DNA from: Halorientalis sp.
GTDB lineage: Archaea; Halobacteriota; Halobacteria; Halobacteriales; Haloarculaceae
Length of the DNA: 64,000 nt
Assembly: GCF_028275115.1 (NCBI RefSeq)
Contig: NZ_JAQCNH010000023.1
Coordinates: 1-64,000, forward strand
Direction of reading: 5' to 3'
Shown here: in pieces, positions 17,723 through 27,399 of the stretch
Position numbering within the stretch: the first letter of the stretch is position 1
Layout of the letters: the number at the start of each line of letters is the position of its first letter
Translations under genes and position numbers: made by a program
Notes under the pieces: model-generated
The model's database searches: none
Seen by the model: the letters and a program-made list of their open reading frames with translations, nothing else
What the model was told of the DNA's origin: nothing

Positions 17723-18292
17723 TTGACAGTCGGATTTATTAGCAGAGGGTCGGCAAACGAAGACTCCATTTCTGCGATCGATCCCGAAGGTTTCAATGGC
17801 GACATCCCGCTTATTAGTACCGGAGAGTACTGGCAGACCTCGGAAGGCGCGTACCCGTCGCTCGAGACAGTGCCCCACCATTCCGGTCAGACTACCTACA
17901 AGTTAGACGGCCTGATGCGAGGGAGTTGCTTCAGCGACGAGACAGAGACGGAACGAGTGCCGGAACTAGCAACGACATCAGAACCGACGCTGGCCGGACG
18001 AGTGTCCGACGGTGTGGTCGAGACGGCTGCCGAGCTTAGCTATATCGCCAACCGGCGCGGTGAGTTCACAGACATCGTGCTGACCGTCGCAGACGTACTC
18101 TATCTTTTAATGATAGAAACGGGTACGAGATCTCCTTTGAGTCCAGACGTGACACGTCCGCTGTTCGTGACGCAGTCCAACAGTAGGTTTCCCGAGTTGC
18201 AGAGTGGCCCAGACGAACCGTCTTACTGTATCGTTGATGAACTAAAACGCGTCGCTGACGGCCCCCTGTACGTAGAATGCGGAGGGAACTGA
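17723..18292 (+). CDS. hypothetical protein, doubtful
   Basis: An open frame of 189 codons starting with TTG at 17723. The composition is acidic and Ser/Thr/Glu-rich, which is compatible with a haloarchaeal protein. There is no signal peptide, helix pair or motif I recognise, and no good promoter or ribosome site. It lies directly behind the IS-end-like hairpin at 17663, so it may be the 3' part of a gene truncated by an insertion. It could also be a chance frame. Confidence 0.3.
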   Translation: MTVGFISRGSANEDSISAIDPEGFNGDIPLISTGEYWQTSEGAYPSLETVPHHSGQTTYKLDGLMRGSCFSDETETERVPELATTSEPTLAGRVSDGVVETAAELSYIANRRGEFTDIVLTVADVLYLLMIETGTRSPLSPDVTRPLFVTQSNSRFPELQSGPDEPSYCIVDELKRVADGPLYVECGGN

Positions 18293-19124
18293 GTCGTGAC
18301 GAAACTGTGTAACAAAAACAAAGATCTGTGGTCCACATCGTCTCGGTCAGGTCTGACTCACATATCGCGAGGGCGAACCGTCCGTGGCCATGCCTGCCAA
18401 CCGCGGCAGTCGTGTCTCCACTGAACGCATCCGCTGTATCCTGCAGTACCCGCTGTGACCATATCTAGCTCAATATGTTCATTTGCAGATGCACTGCAGT
18501 GAACCGGGTATGAACGTTTCTATGACTCGCTACTCGGGATCAGAAACCTCCCGTCTTCATCCAGCCTGTGTTTCAGCTTTGGACGGTAGCGTCAGGGAAG
18601 TTCGTGATGTGTACGAAAGACGTGTCTTCCTCGTGGAGGGGCTCTCCGACCACTGAACTGGACTCATTGTCGGTTGTGTTCCCATCGGTCGGCGTTGGAA
18701 TTGCAGTTGCTCGTTCACCGCCGACTGTTCTGGCACACTGATGAAGCCGAACAAAGCAACGAGTCCACAGAGACTCAGATTTTGCGAGAATGGAGTCCTC
18801 CACTCGTAGTTTCACGAGTGATAGTAACTGTATCGTATCATTTATTTGACTCTGGTCGGACCGGCCCGACCGGCACATCTGACCCAGCCACTGCGCCACA
18901 GTGCTGTGCGTGTTTGAGCTTTTTTTGCGATGCTAAGCGGACGGCAGAGGAGGTGGCTACACCGACAGCGCACTATACATAATTTGACGGCCGGTAATAA
19001 CGATACCCCTCGGCCAGCCTATCGAACAGGAGGACCTCGTTGGGTCCAATATCAACGCACAGATTGTTCTCAATTGTTAGAATCGGTCGGAAACATTTTG
19101 AACTGCCACACCCCCACAGAGCGT
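18293..19124. other. long intergenic region before the FIST operon
   Basis: It is about 830 bases with short frames on both strands that lack haloarchaeal composition or recognisable motifs. The segment just before 19125 presumably holds the promoter of the FIST operon, but I see no convincing TATA box. Lower GC than the flanking genes suggests decayed or inserted DNA. Confidence 0.5.
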
Positions 19125-20228
19125 ATGAGAATCTCGTACGCTGAGACGATGGACGTGGCCAAAGACGAGGGGAAGCGGATTGCCTCGGCGCCCGACATCG
19201 AAGGACTCGCACTCTTTACAGCCTCAGTGGACAGCTTCGATTCGTCGTTTGAAGCCTTCTTACGGAATCTCGACGTTCCCGTCTTCGGAGGGCTCTTTCC
19301 GGAACTCATCTACCGAGGAGAAAAAAAGGAGTCCGGGACTGTCGTCTGTGGGCTGACGACACCGCCGGACGTGACGACCGTGCCCGAACTGAGTGACCCG
19401 ACTCAGGAGTATACGAACTATCTCCATCCGGACCTCCCGGTCGAAGGGTACGAGACGGCCTTCGTGTTCGTGGACGCGTACGCGACGAACGTCGAGCGGT
19501 TCGTCGAATCACTGTTCCGGACGTACAGCGTCGAACTCAATTACATCGGCGGTGGTGCCGGAACACTGGAAACGGAGCAGCAACCGTGCCTGTTTACTGG
19601 CGACGGGGTCATCGAGGATAGTGCTGTCGTGGCAGCAGTCGACTCTCCGTTACAATTGGGGGTCAAACACGGCTGGCAGGAGATCGCTGGCCCGTTCAGG
19701 GTAACCGACGCCGACGGTCCGACGCTGCAGACCCTCGACGGCGCACCCGCCTTCTCTGTCTACAAGGAGACGGTCGATGAGCACGCGTCAGCGGAGCTGA
19801 CCCGGGACGACTTTTTCGAGACCGCCAAGGAGTATCCCTTCGGCATCGCCCGGATCGACAGTGAACAGATCGTCCGTGACCCGTTCGAGGTCACCGACGA
19901 CGACGGGCTCAGTTGCTTTGGCGATGTCCCCAGCGGTGAGTTCGTCAATATCCTCGAAGGGCAGCCGGAATCGTTGATAGACGCGGCAGCAAAAGCCAAA
20001 GAACAGACTGGAGCAGACGAAGCCGACGCCGAGGCACTGTTCTTTTTCGACTGCATCTCGCGGGTGCTCTATTTGAACGACGAGTTCGAGCGGGAACTCG
20101 ATAGCGTCAGGACAGACGGAACGCCGACGGTGGGAGCGTTGACCATCGGTGAAATCGCAAACGATGGGTCTGGGCACCTCGATTACTACAACAAAACGGC
20201 TGTCGTCGGTTCGGTCGACCGCATATGA
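19125..20228 (+). CDS. FIST-domain sensory protein
   Basis: A 367-aa soluble protein of the FIST (F-box and intracellular signal transduction) family, thought to bind small ligands such as amino acids. It has the FIST_N pattern (GLALFTASVDSFD, VFGGLFPELIY, NYIGGGAG, then CLFTGDGVIEDSAVVAAV) and FIST_C (FGIARID, ALFFFDCISR, GALTIGEI) in order. I chose the ATG at 19125 (MRISYAETMD) because the upstream frame is Arg-rich. Its stop overlaps the start of a histidine kinase (ATGA), a classic FIST context, so it probably feeds a ligand signal to that kinase. Confidence 0.85.
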   Translation: MRISYAETMDVAKDEGKRIASAPDIEGLALFTASVDSFDSSFEAFLRNLDVPVFGGLFPELIYRGEKKESGTVVCGLTTPPDVTTVPELSDPTQEYTNYLHPDLPVEGYETAFVFVDAYATNVERFVESLFRTYSVELNYIGGGAGTLETEQQPCLFTGDGVIEDSAVVAAVDSPLQLGVKHGWQEIAGPFRVTDADGPTLQTLDGAPAFSVYKETVDEHASAELTRDDFFETAKEYPFGIARIDSEQIVRDPFEVTDDDGLSCFGDVPSGEFVNILEGQPESLIDAAAKAKEQTGADEADAEALFFFDCISRVLYLNDEFERELDSVRTDGTPTVGALTIGEIANDGSGHLDYYNKTAVVGSVDRI

Positions 20229-22744
20229 GTTCCAGGCAGCAGCGGATACAGACACTGTACGAGATTTCGCTCGCGATCAGATCCCGCGAGACACTCGAAG
20301 AGACGGCGGACCAGGCACTCGCGGCGTATCTGCAAAAGCTGAACTGCTCGGTCGGTGCCGTCTTCCGGATTACCCCCACAGCTGACGCGGGAGAGCTGTC
20401 ACTAGCCGCTTCTATCCCGGCCAACCCGGAGCGGAACGAGCTGTTTTGCAGGGCCAGAGACCGGCTCGGAACTCTCGTCCAGGCAAGCGAAATGCAACCG
20501 GCTTCATCGGACGCTGGAACTCGGGTCCGCCAGCAGAACAGCGCCACAGAGACGACTCAACAGGCCAGCGCCCAGTACACGTTCGAGGAGCCGTTGCCAG
20601 TCGCCGAGCGAGTCGACGACACCGGAGAGTATCACCTCATGGAACTCCCGGGGTTCGGTGTACTCCTGCTTGGAAAGCGTGGCGGGACGATCGATCCCAG
20701 AACTGTGTCGTCGTTGACCCCGCCGAACGAGAAACTGGCGCAGGCCTGCCGCTCGACCCTGACCGAACGCCAGCTTCGCGAGCAGCGAGATCGGTTCGAG
20801 GCAGTGTTCGCTGCGATCCCGGAACCGGTAGTCAACGTCGTTGTCGAGAACGGAACCGAACGCATCGTCCGCGCTAACAAGGCGTTCCAGGAGACGTTCG
20901 TCGGCGACGAACGGTCGATCCGCGGTCAGGATCTCAACGAACTCGTCGTTCCCGACGGTCAGTCGGCCAACACCGAGGGGCTCGTCGAGGCACTCAACCG
21001 GGGCAGACCGCTCGAGAGTGAACTCAAGCGCAATACTATCAGCGGGAACAGACATTTTCTGTTCAGCGGTGTCCCGGTCACAGCAGGCGAGAAAGCAGAG
21101 TACTTCGGCGTGTACGTCGATATCACCGAACAGAAACAGCGTCAGCAGACACTCGAAAAGCTGTACGACGCGGCACAGGAATTGCTCGGGGAACGATCAC
21201 GGCAGGAGGTCTGTACACACGCAGTCGAAGTCATCGAGTCGGTTCTAGAGTATCCGGCGGTCAGCATCCATCTGTACCAGAGAGCGTCCGAGGCGCTCGA
21301 ACCAGTCGCCGTCAGCGAACAGGCCCGAGAGAAATTGGAAAACGAGCCGGCGGGATACACCGACAGAGAGACAATCGTGTGGCGGGCATACGAGAACCGC
21401 GAGCCCGTTCGACTGGACGACACGCGACAGTTCGAGGGAACGTTTCAGAGCGAGGATAGTTCGATAAAAAGTGTGCTCGTCCTGCCGATCGGACGACACG
21501 GCGTCCTGATCACGTCCGCATCTGAGCCGAATGCATTCGACGACCGGGACATGTACTTTCTTCGGCTGCTAAGTCAGTCGGTCGAGATTGCACTCGACCG
21601 GGCGACGAGTGAAGATGGACTGAGAACCATCCAACGGGCAGTTCGGGATGCACTACGCGCCGACACACACGAGGAGATGGCCGAGCGGGTGCTCGAGGAC
21701 CTCCCCGATGTACTGGATCTGCCGGTTGCAGGCATCTGGAAGTACCAGCCAGCGAGTCAGCAGCTCCAGCCAGTCCGTCAAACAGAGCAGGCAGCCGAGC
21801 TGGTTGGCGACCAGCCAGTTCTCTCGAAGGGCAAGAGTCTCGCGTGGGAGGCGTTCGCTGAAGGAACGACGTCTGTCGTCCCCGATGCCTCGGACCTGGA
21901 CGGTGCGCACAACTCAAAAACACCGATCAAGGGGGAGGTTAGCGTTCCGGTCGGTGACTTCGGAGTTCTCACAGCGGGGTCGACGCACAAAGATAGTTTC
22001 ACAGAACTCGACGCAGAGATTCTCCAGGTCCTCGGGACGAATCTCGAAGCAATCGCCGAGGTGATCGATACCCGACAGGATATCGATTTGCTCGACCAGG
22101 TTATTGCGCGCATCCTGCGGCACAACGTACGGAACACGCTCACGCCGATATCGGGGTACGCGAGTAAAATCGTTGAAGAGGCAGCGGAACCCATCTCGGG
22201 GTATGCACGGCGCATCGTCGACGACTGTGAGAAGTTGGAACAGACAGCGGCACACGCCCGCAAAATGCGGAAGGTCGTCCAGAACCGGGATCAGATAACG
22301 ACTGTTTCGCTGGGCACGACAGTTCGGTCGGCGGCCGCATCTATCGACGAGGAGTTCACTGATGGGAAACTGGTCTCACGTATCGCAGAAACGCCCGATG
22401 TAACGGCCCACCCCGAACTCGAAACCGCTATCCGTCATCTGATTCGGAACGGGTTCGAACACAACAACAGCGACACTCCCCGCGTCGAGGTCGTCGTCGA
22501 GCAACTGCCCAACGGTCCGACGGTCAGCGTCATCGATAATGGCCCTGGCATCGATACGTACGAACTCGATACGCTCGACGAACACGGGGAGTCGGCACTG
22601 GAACACGGCAGCGGGGTCGGCCTCTGGATTGTCGATCGGATAGTCAACTACTCCGAAGCGTTGCTGGAGTTCGAGACCGATGCCACTGGCACGACGGCCG
22701 AGATTGCGTTCCCGTCACACGCAGACGTGGCGACTGATGGGTGA
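20225..22744 (+). CDS. GAF/PAS multi-domain histidine kinase, FIST partner
   Basis: An 839-aa cytoplasmic sensor kinase without transmembrane helices. I read a GAF-like domain (~10-180), a PAS domain (~190-300, ending in VDITEQKQRQQTLEKL), two further GAF-like domains (~310-460 and ~470-620) and a kinase core. The core has the H-box RILRHNVRNTLTPISGY, N-box RHLIRNGFEHN, G1 VIDNGPGID and G2 GSGVGLWIVDRI. There is no receiver domain and no response regulator nearby. It overlaps the FIST gene by four bases, so both are probably made together and act as one signalling unit. Confidence 0.88.
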   Translation: MSSRQQRIQTLYEISLAIRSRETLEETADQALAAYLQKLNCSVGAVFRITPTADAGELSLAASIPANPERNELFCRARDRLGTLVQASEMQPASSDAGTRVRQQNSATETTQQASAQYTFEEPLPVAERVDDTGEYHLMELPGFGVLLLGKRGGTIDPRTVSSLTPPNEKLAQACRSTLTERQLREQRDRFEAVFAAIPEPVVNVVVENGTERIVRANKAFQETFVGDERSIRGQDLNELVVPDGQSANTEGLVEALNRGRPLESELKRNTISGNRHFLFSGVPVTAGEKAEYFGVYVDITEQKQRQQTLEKLYDAAQELLGERSRQEVCTHAVEVIESVLEYPAVSIHLYQRASEALEPVAVSEQAREKLENEPAGYTDRETIVWRAYENREPVRLDDTRQFEGTFQSEDSSIKSVLVLPIGRHGVLITSASEPNAFDDRDMYFLRLLSQSVEIALDRATSEDGLRTIQRAVRDALRADTHEEMAERVLEDLPDVLDLPVAGIWKYQPASQQLQPVRQTEQAAELVGDQPVLSKGKSLAWEAFAEGTTSVVPDASDLDGAHNSKTPIKGEVSVPVGDFGVLTAGSTHKDSFTELDAEILQVLGTNLEAIAEVIDTRQDIDLLDQVIARILRHNVRNTLTPISGYASKIVEEAAEPISGYARRIVDDCEKLEQTAAHARKMRKVVQNRDQITTVSLGTTVRSAAASIDEEFTDGKLVSRIAETPDVTAHPELETAIRHLIRNGFEHNNSDTPRVEVVVEQLPNGPTVSVIDNGPGIDTYELDTLDEHGESALEHGSGVGLWIVDRIVNYSEALLEFETDATGTTAEIAFPSHADVATDG

Positions 22745-23187
22745 ACAGACGCGACCGTTTCCTCCGAGCGGTCTCAGATGACCCGGGAGTGCAACAGGTA
22801 CTTCATCTCACCCACGACGACCGACCCGGTCTCCGGTCGGCAGCCAGGGTTCAGACTCGGTGTGGTCGGCGCCGTTCCAACTGTGTTGATTCAGCGAGAG
22901 AATCCCGGCTTTCAGGCCGAGCGTGAATCGATACACCGCTGATTTTGCCGCCAGGGGTTCTCCTCATTGCGCTTGCACTGTGGTGGGCACGTCTCACCGG
23001 ACGCACGGGATCGTCGGTCGACGACGCCTACCGGCGCATCGTCGAAGGTTCTCGACCGCTCTCGGTAGTTGACACTGCAGACGAGTCGGTTCTTCCCGGT
23101 GGCCTGCACCCCCGAATAGAGCCTGTCGCAATTGAATTCGCCGGCCCACGATCTCCCAGTGGTTGCCGTTCCTCAGCGGTGACATCC
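22745..23187. other. intergenic region next to a TnpB element, no gene seen
   Basis: About 440 bases follow the histidine kinase. Short frames exist on both strands, but none has a motif or haloarchaeal composition I trust. The right end begins the TnpB element, marked by the hairpin at 23188. Confidence 0.5.
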
Positions 23188-23207
23188 TCCCCGTTATGAA
23201 CGGCGGG
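23188..23207. repeat. terminal hairpin of a TnpB element
   Basis: The stem CCGTT-atg-AACGG with CGGG tail lies 36 bp beyond the 3' end of the minus-strand tnpB. This is the position expected for the right-end hairpin, which would also be the scaffold of the element's guide RNA. Confidence 0.65.
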
Positions 23208-23242
23208 ACTTCCGCTACGAGGGGAATCCGGTTTGGCAGGTT

Positions 23243-24475
23243 TCAGTCCGAGTACGCCGAGAGCGTCATCTGTCCGGGTTTCGGACTCGTCTCCCGGTGG
23301 ACTGTGGCGGTGTCACGACCGCTCCCGTCCTGTGGCGAGTCATTGCGTCCGGGTTCCCAACGGACGCTCTCTCCCCACGGGTCTACGCGACCGGCGATAT
23401 TCGCCGCCGCGTTAATATCTGCTTGGAACTCCGATACGTGGCAGTCGTCGTGCGGACACACGAACTCCGCCTGCTGACTCCGCCGACCGAACCGACCGCA
23501 AGCGTGGCACGTCTGCGAGGTGTACGCCGCGTTGACGTACTCAACGCGAATCCCTGCCTCGGTCGCCTTGTCTTCGATTCGACCCTGTAACCGGGCAAAC
23601 GCCCATGCGTGAAGGCGGCGGTTCATGAACTTCCCGTAGTCCAACCGCTCGCGGATGTACGACAGGTCTTCGAGAACGATAACGGGGTTCTCGAACTGTT
23701 GGGCATACTTGACGGCCTGCCGAGACGCTTTCTCGACAATATCTGTCAGAGCGTTGTAGTGGTCGAACCGTTCGTCCACGCGACACTCGGCGGCGTCTCT
23801 CGACTGTAGCCGCCGGAGTGCGGTGAACATCTCTTTGCGGAGGTGTCGCGCTCGACTGCCGCTGACGAGCATCGGCTTCCGTGGTACGTCGCGTTTGAGG
23901 GCACAGCCCGTTATTAACGCGCTCTCGCCTACGTCGAAGCCGATATACGTCGGGTTGTCCGGGCCGGTCGGTTCTTCGACCGGGTATTCGACGGTGACGT
24001 GCAACTCTCACGACGTGCGGTGTCGCTGTAGCCGCAACTCACCCGCCTTCGCGTCTTCGGAGAGCAGGTCGAACCACAGCGAGTCCTGCTCGGGGTTAAT
24101 CCGAAGCGGAATCCAAAAGTTCGTCCCGCGTCCGGGCATCGGAACCTGCCACACGAAGCCGTGTTCGCGCTCATCGGAGTAGTCAAACTTCGCGGCCCGA
24201 TTGACGAGTCGAAGCGGATGCTCGTCGTCCAACTCCTCGGCGTTGTACGTCGAACGGAGTTTCGGGACGTAGAACTTAAGCGCGTCTTTGGCTTGGTACG
24301 GCAGGTTGTAGGGCGTCACAACGTCGTTGACGGCAGACATTGTGTCGGCCCTGCTGTCGAAGGCATCGTGGAGTGCTTCGCGGTAGGTGTCCGAGGGACG
24401 CTGAAGGCGTTGCTCTTTGCCCGTAGTGGGCGTGGCGAGCGTGGCCTGTAGCGTCTTCGCCACCGTCTCGGACAC
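23243..24475 (-). pseudogene. tnpB: tnpB interrupted by one in-frame TGA
   Basis: There are 411 codons in one continuous frame with a single stop, TGA at 24010-24008, between ...LQRHRTS and ELHVTVEYPVEEP. A CGA (Arg) to TGA change would explain it. The rest looks sound: FDVGESALIT (first RuvC Asp), VLEDLSYIRER (Glu), CHACGRF...CPHDDC zinc ribbon, and QADINAAANIA (last Asp). The start is ATG 24475 (MSETVAKTLQ). An internal TTG at 24004 could restart translation of the catalytic half, so partial activity cannot be excluded. Confidence 0.85.
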
Positions 24476-24526
24476 ACCCGTAGATGTAACGTAGACAAAA
24501 TCAGGTGTAACGGAGCGTAATAATAA

Positions 24527-24667
24527 GATATATCACATATCAACTTTGAGGTAGACGAGGAACAGTACGAGTCGCTGAAAGAGACAAAGAAGCGTCACGG
24601 TCTGACGTGGAAGGGGATGCTACCCCACGCGCAACGGGAGTTGGATTCCGGCCCGGCCACCGAATAG
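24527..24667 (+). pseudogene. 5'-truncated small protein remnant
   Basis: An open frame follows the TAA at 24524 and reads FEVDEEQYESLKETKKRHG then LTWKGML and a short charged tail to TAG at 24665. It has no start codon, so its first codons were probably removed when the TnpB element arrived. Small haloarchaeal proteins with this E/K-rich 'LKETKKRHGLTWKGM' helix pair occur near IS elements; I cannot assign a function. Confidence 0.55.
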
Positions 24668-24696
24668 TGGTTTGTCAGTACCGTGTCGCATTCCCT

Positions 24697-24714
24697 CCCG
24701 GTCTAAAGGCCGGG
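24697..24714. repeat. second IS-end-like hairpin
   Basis: CCCGG and CCGGG arms are separated by eight bases, embedded in a TCCCTCCCGG...CCGGGATTCCC context like the element ends at 23188 and 17663. It lies behind the small-gene remnant, and may be the end of an older element that carried that gene. Confidence 0.45.
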
Positions 24715-24751
24715 ATTCCCTGCTTGAAATACGATGGAACGGGCATATTGG

Positions 24752-27256
24752 TCACCCACCCTTTTTTACGCCGGTGACCTCAAACCGAGCGCCGCCTTCC
24801 TTGCTCTCGGTCACGCTTACCTCCCAGCCGTGCGCCTTCGCAATCTGCTCAACAATCCGTAGGCCAAACCCGGTTCCATCGGCTGCGGTCGAATATCCGG
24901 CTTCGAAAATCTCGTCTCGGGCGCTCTCAGGGATTCCAGAGCCCGTATCTGCCACGTAGAAGCCGTCATCCATCGCACCGACGCGGACAGTAACGTCGTC
25001 ATCCCCGTGTTCCACGGCATTTCGGTAGAGGTTCTCCAACAGTTGTTGGATCCGGTCTCGGTCGCCCTCAACCACCCCCGGGCCGCCAACGTTGAGTGTC
25101 GCGTGGGCGGTCCCTGTGGTCTGCCAGCTTTTTTTCGCCACTGCTGTAAGGTCAACGGGTTCGTTCTCATCTATCTGATTGCCCTCTCGTGCCAGCGTCA
25201 GGAGGTCGTCTATGAGCGCCTGACTCCGCTCGATCGCATCAGCTGCTTTGAGGAGATGCTCGTTCTCGTCACTCGCCTCTGCCAGTTCAAGATGACCCTC
25301 AGCCACGCCGAGTGGGTTCCGTAAGTCGTGGCTGACGATACTGGTGAACTCCTGTAGTTCTCGTTTGCGCCGCTCGCGCTCGGTGACGTCCTGAAACTTC
25401 GAGAATACTGACTCGACGGTTCCGTTGGCGTCAGTCACTGCGCGGTTGTGCCACTCGCAGATCAGCGTCTCGCCGTCCTTCCGGACGTTGTCGTTGATTA
25501 CTCGGCGCCCGCCGTCGGCATCGAGCAGGCTCTCCACAGCGTTACCGACCCGTTCGCGGTCGTCGTCGGCCACGATCCGTTCCCACGGCTCGCCGTGCAG
25601 CTCCGTCTCACTGTAGCCGAGTATCTCTTCGGCACGGTCGTTCACCCGTTCGAACCGGAACTCCTCGTCCCACTGAATCGCCCCGAGCGGCGACTCCTCG
25701 AAAAACAGTGACAGTTGTTTCTGCCGCTGGCGGGCAGTCTGCTCGCGTTCTCTCCGCTCAGTGATATCTCGACTGTTGACGATGTAACCCTCGACCGCCG
25801 GGGCGTCGAGTTGGTTGTTGCCTCGGGCCTCCAGCCAGCGCCACGAGCCGTCGGCGTGACGGGCGCGGTACTCTATGACCGGATTCGCGTCTGTATTTTC
25901 GACCCCACGCTCGAACGCCTCAGTGAGGTCCGCGCGGTCGTCGGGATGGACGTACTCCCACGCCGTGTCACCGATAGTTTCCTCGGGATCGTACCCGAGA
26001 ATACGTTCGATCGACGGACTCTGGTATTGAAACACGCCGTCAGCATCGACGATCGAGATGATATCGCTGGACTCCTCGACGAGCGCCTGGAACCGCCGTT
26101 CACGCTGGCGTCGTTCGCTCAGATCCCGACCAATTCCGACGAGACCAGTCACGGTTCCGTCCTCGTCGGTCAGTCGCGCACCGGTGAACTCGTAGGGGAG
26201 ACGCTCGCCGTCACCGGTACGCAGGTCGGCTTCGACTGTGGCCTGTCCGTCTGCAAGCGTCTTTTGTATGGCATCGGCGATGGTCTCGCGTTCGCCCTCT
26301 GGGAATAGTTCGATCGCCTGCATATCAGCCAAGTCCTGGTCAATATGGCTCGTTATCTGATAAGCTCGCTCGTTCCACCGTCGGATGGTGCCGTCAGTAT
26401 CGAGTACGTAGAACAACTCATCAAGCGCATCAACTGCCTGTTCGATGAACCGTTGTTCCGCTCTGAGTTCGCGTTCGCGTTGTTTCCGCTCGGTGATGTC
26501 GTGGACAGCACCCCGAAGTGTGCTGACGTCGTCACCCTCGGTGGCTGGCGTCATGGTCACATCCACGAGGCGTTCGTCGGCATCACGCGTCTGGAGCCGC
26601 CACGTACCCCGCGTCTGTTCGCCAGCCTCGAGTGTCTGGTTGAGCGTTTCTCGAACGTCCGCCTGGTCGTCCGGGTGGTAGAGTTCGATCGCTTCCGCTA
26701 AATCAAGGTGAGCGTCCTCGGGCAAGTCGGCGAGTCGGCGAGCACCGTCAGTCAACAGGAGAGTCTCACTCTCCACGTCGAGTTCGAATCCACCGGTATC
26801 ACCGGCGAACTCCGTCAACCGCATCAGTTGCTCCTGTCTGTCGGCACGCTTGGCCTCGCGCCGTGCCTGGACGGCATTGAGAATCCGGTTGGCGAGCAGT
26901 TCGTACCGGTCGGTGCCGGACCCCTTCTGGAGGTAGTCGGTGACGTCGGCGGCGATAGCCTCGCTGGCGACCTCTTCGCTTCCCTTCCCGGTAAAAAGAA
27001 TGAACGGAAGGTCAGGGTAGTCCTCCCGGACGGTCTGCAGGAACTCCAGCCCGTCCATACCAGGCATATTGTAATCCGAGACGACGCAATCGGGTGGGGA
27101 ATCACTGACGACTTCTAATCCCTCGTCGGCGCTGGTGGCCGTTTCGACGCTGAGTTGGTCGTCTTCGCGTTCGAGAAAGGTTGCCGTCAGGTCTGTAATC
27201 GAGGGTTCGTCGTCGACGTGGAGGATCCGAATCTCCTGTTGAGAGGTAAATCGCAT
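24752..27256 (-). CDS. hybrid receiver-multi-PAS histidine kinase
   Basis: An 834-aa soluble signalling protein. The receiver domain (residues ~10-125) has ILHVDDEP, the phospho-acceptor Asp in VVSDYNMPGMDG and the FTGKG/K switch. About four PAS domains follow (two end in DITERKQRERELR-like and VGIGRDLSERRQRERR-like linkers). The kinase core has the H-box FTSIVSHDLRNPLGVAEGHLE, N-box LLENLYRNAVEHG, G1 VADTGSGIP and G2 GTGFGLRIVEQI. This receiver-first layout is common in haloarchaea. I chose the ATG at 27256 over a TTG at 27265. It is probably not linked to the FIST operon, since a TnpB element separates them. Confidence 0.9.
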   Translation of the reverse strand: MRFTSQQEIRILHVDDEPSITDLTATFLEREDDQLSVETATSADEGLEVVSDSPPDCVVSDYNMPGMDGLEFLQTVREDYPDLPFILFTGKGSEEVASEAIAADVTDYLQKGSGTDRYELLANRILNAVQARREAKRADRQEQLMRLTEFAGDTGGFELDVESETLLLTDGARRLADLPEDAHLDLAEAIELYHPDDQADVRETLNQTLEAGEQTRGTWRLQTRDADERLVDVTMTPATEGDDVSTLRGAVHDITERKQRERELRAEQRFIEQAVDALDELFYVLDTDGTIRRWNERAYQITSHIDQDLADMQAIELFPEGERETIADAIQKTLADGQATVEADLRTGDGERLPYEFTGARLTDEDGTVTGLVGIGRDLSERRQRERRFQALVEESSDIISIVDADGVFQYQSPSIERILGYDPEETIGDTAWEYVHPDDRADLTEAFERGVENTDANPVIEYRARHADGSWRWLEARGNNQLDAPAVEGYIVNSRDITERREREQTARQRQKQLSLFFEESPLGAIQWDEEFRFERVNDRAEEILGYSETELHGEPWERIVADDDRERVGNAVESLLDADGGRRVINDNVRKDGETLICEWHNRAVTDANGTVESVFSKFQDVTERERRKRELQEFTSIVSHDLRNPLGVAEGHLELAEASDENEHLLKAADAIERSQALIDDLLTLAREGNQIDENEPVDLTAVAKKSWQTTGTAHATLNVGGPGVVEGDRDRIQQLLENLYRNAVEHGDDDVTVRVGAMDDGFYVADTGSGIPESARDEIFEAGYSTAADGTGFGLRIVEQIAKAHGWEVSVTESKEGGARFEVTGVKKGG

Positions 27257-27399
27257 GCCGTGCAAAGTGTGTCTCTAGATAAAGTACGTTGCGGCAGAGT
27301 TAAACACGCAATTTTGTACCGGAGTTGAGCGGGTGGCCGGGAGTTCACTGGTGAGTGAAGTACCCCGCGCACGGTGGCGCGAGGCGTCCGTGTTTACTC

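Larger units (their letters stand above)
23188..24540 (-). mobile_element. IS200/IS605 (IS1341-type) element with decayed tnpB
   Basis: The span runs from the hairpin behind tnpB to the point where a broken small gene begins upstream of it (about 24540). It contains only tnpB, no tnpA and no DUF2080-type gene. The left limit of the hairpin side is clear; the other limit is inferred from the truncation of the neighbouring small gene and may be off by tens of bases. Confidence 0.6.

Noticed and set aside
22945-23199. Plus-strand frame of about 84 codons before the decayed tnpB
   Set aside because: It runs into the IS terminal hairpin and has no motif or promoter. It is probably a chance frame.
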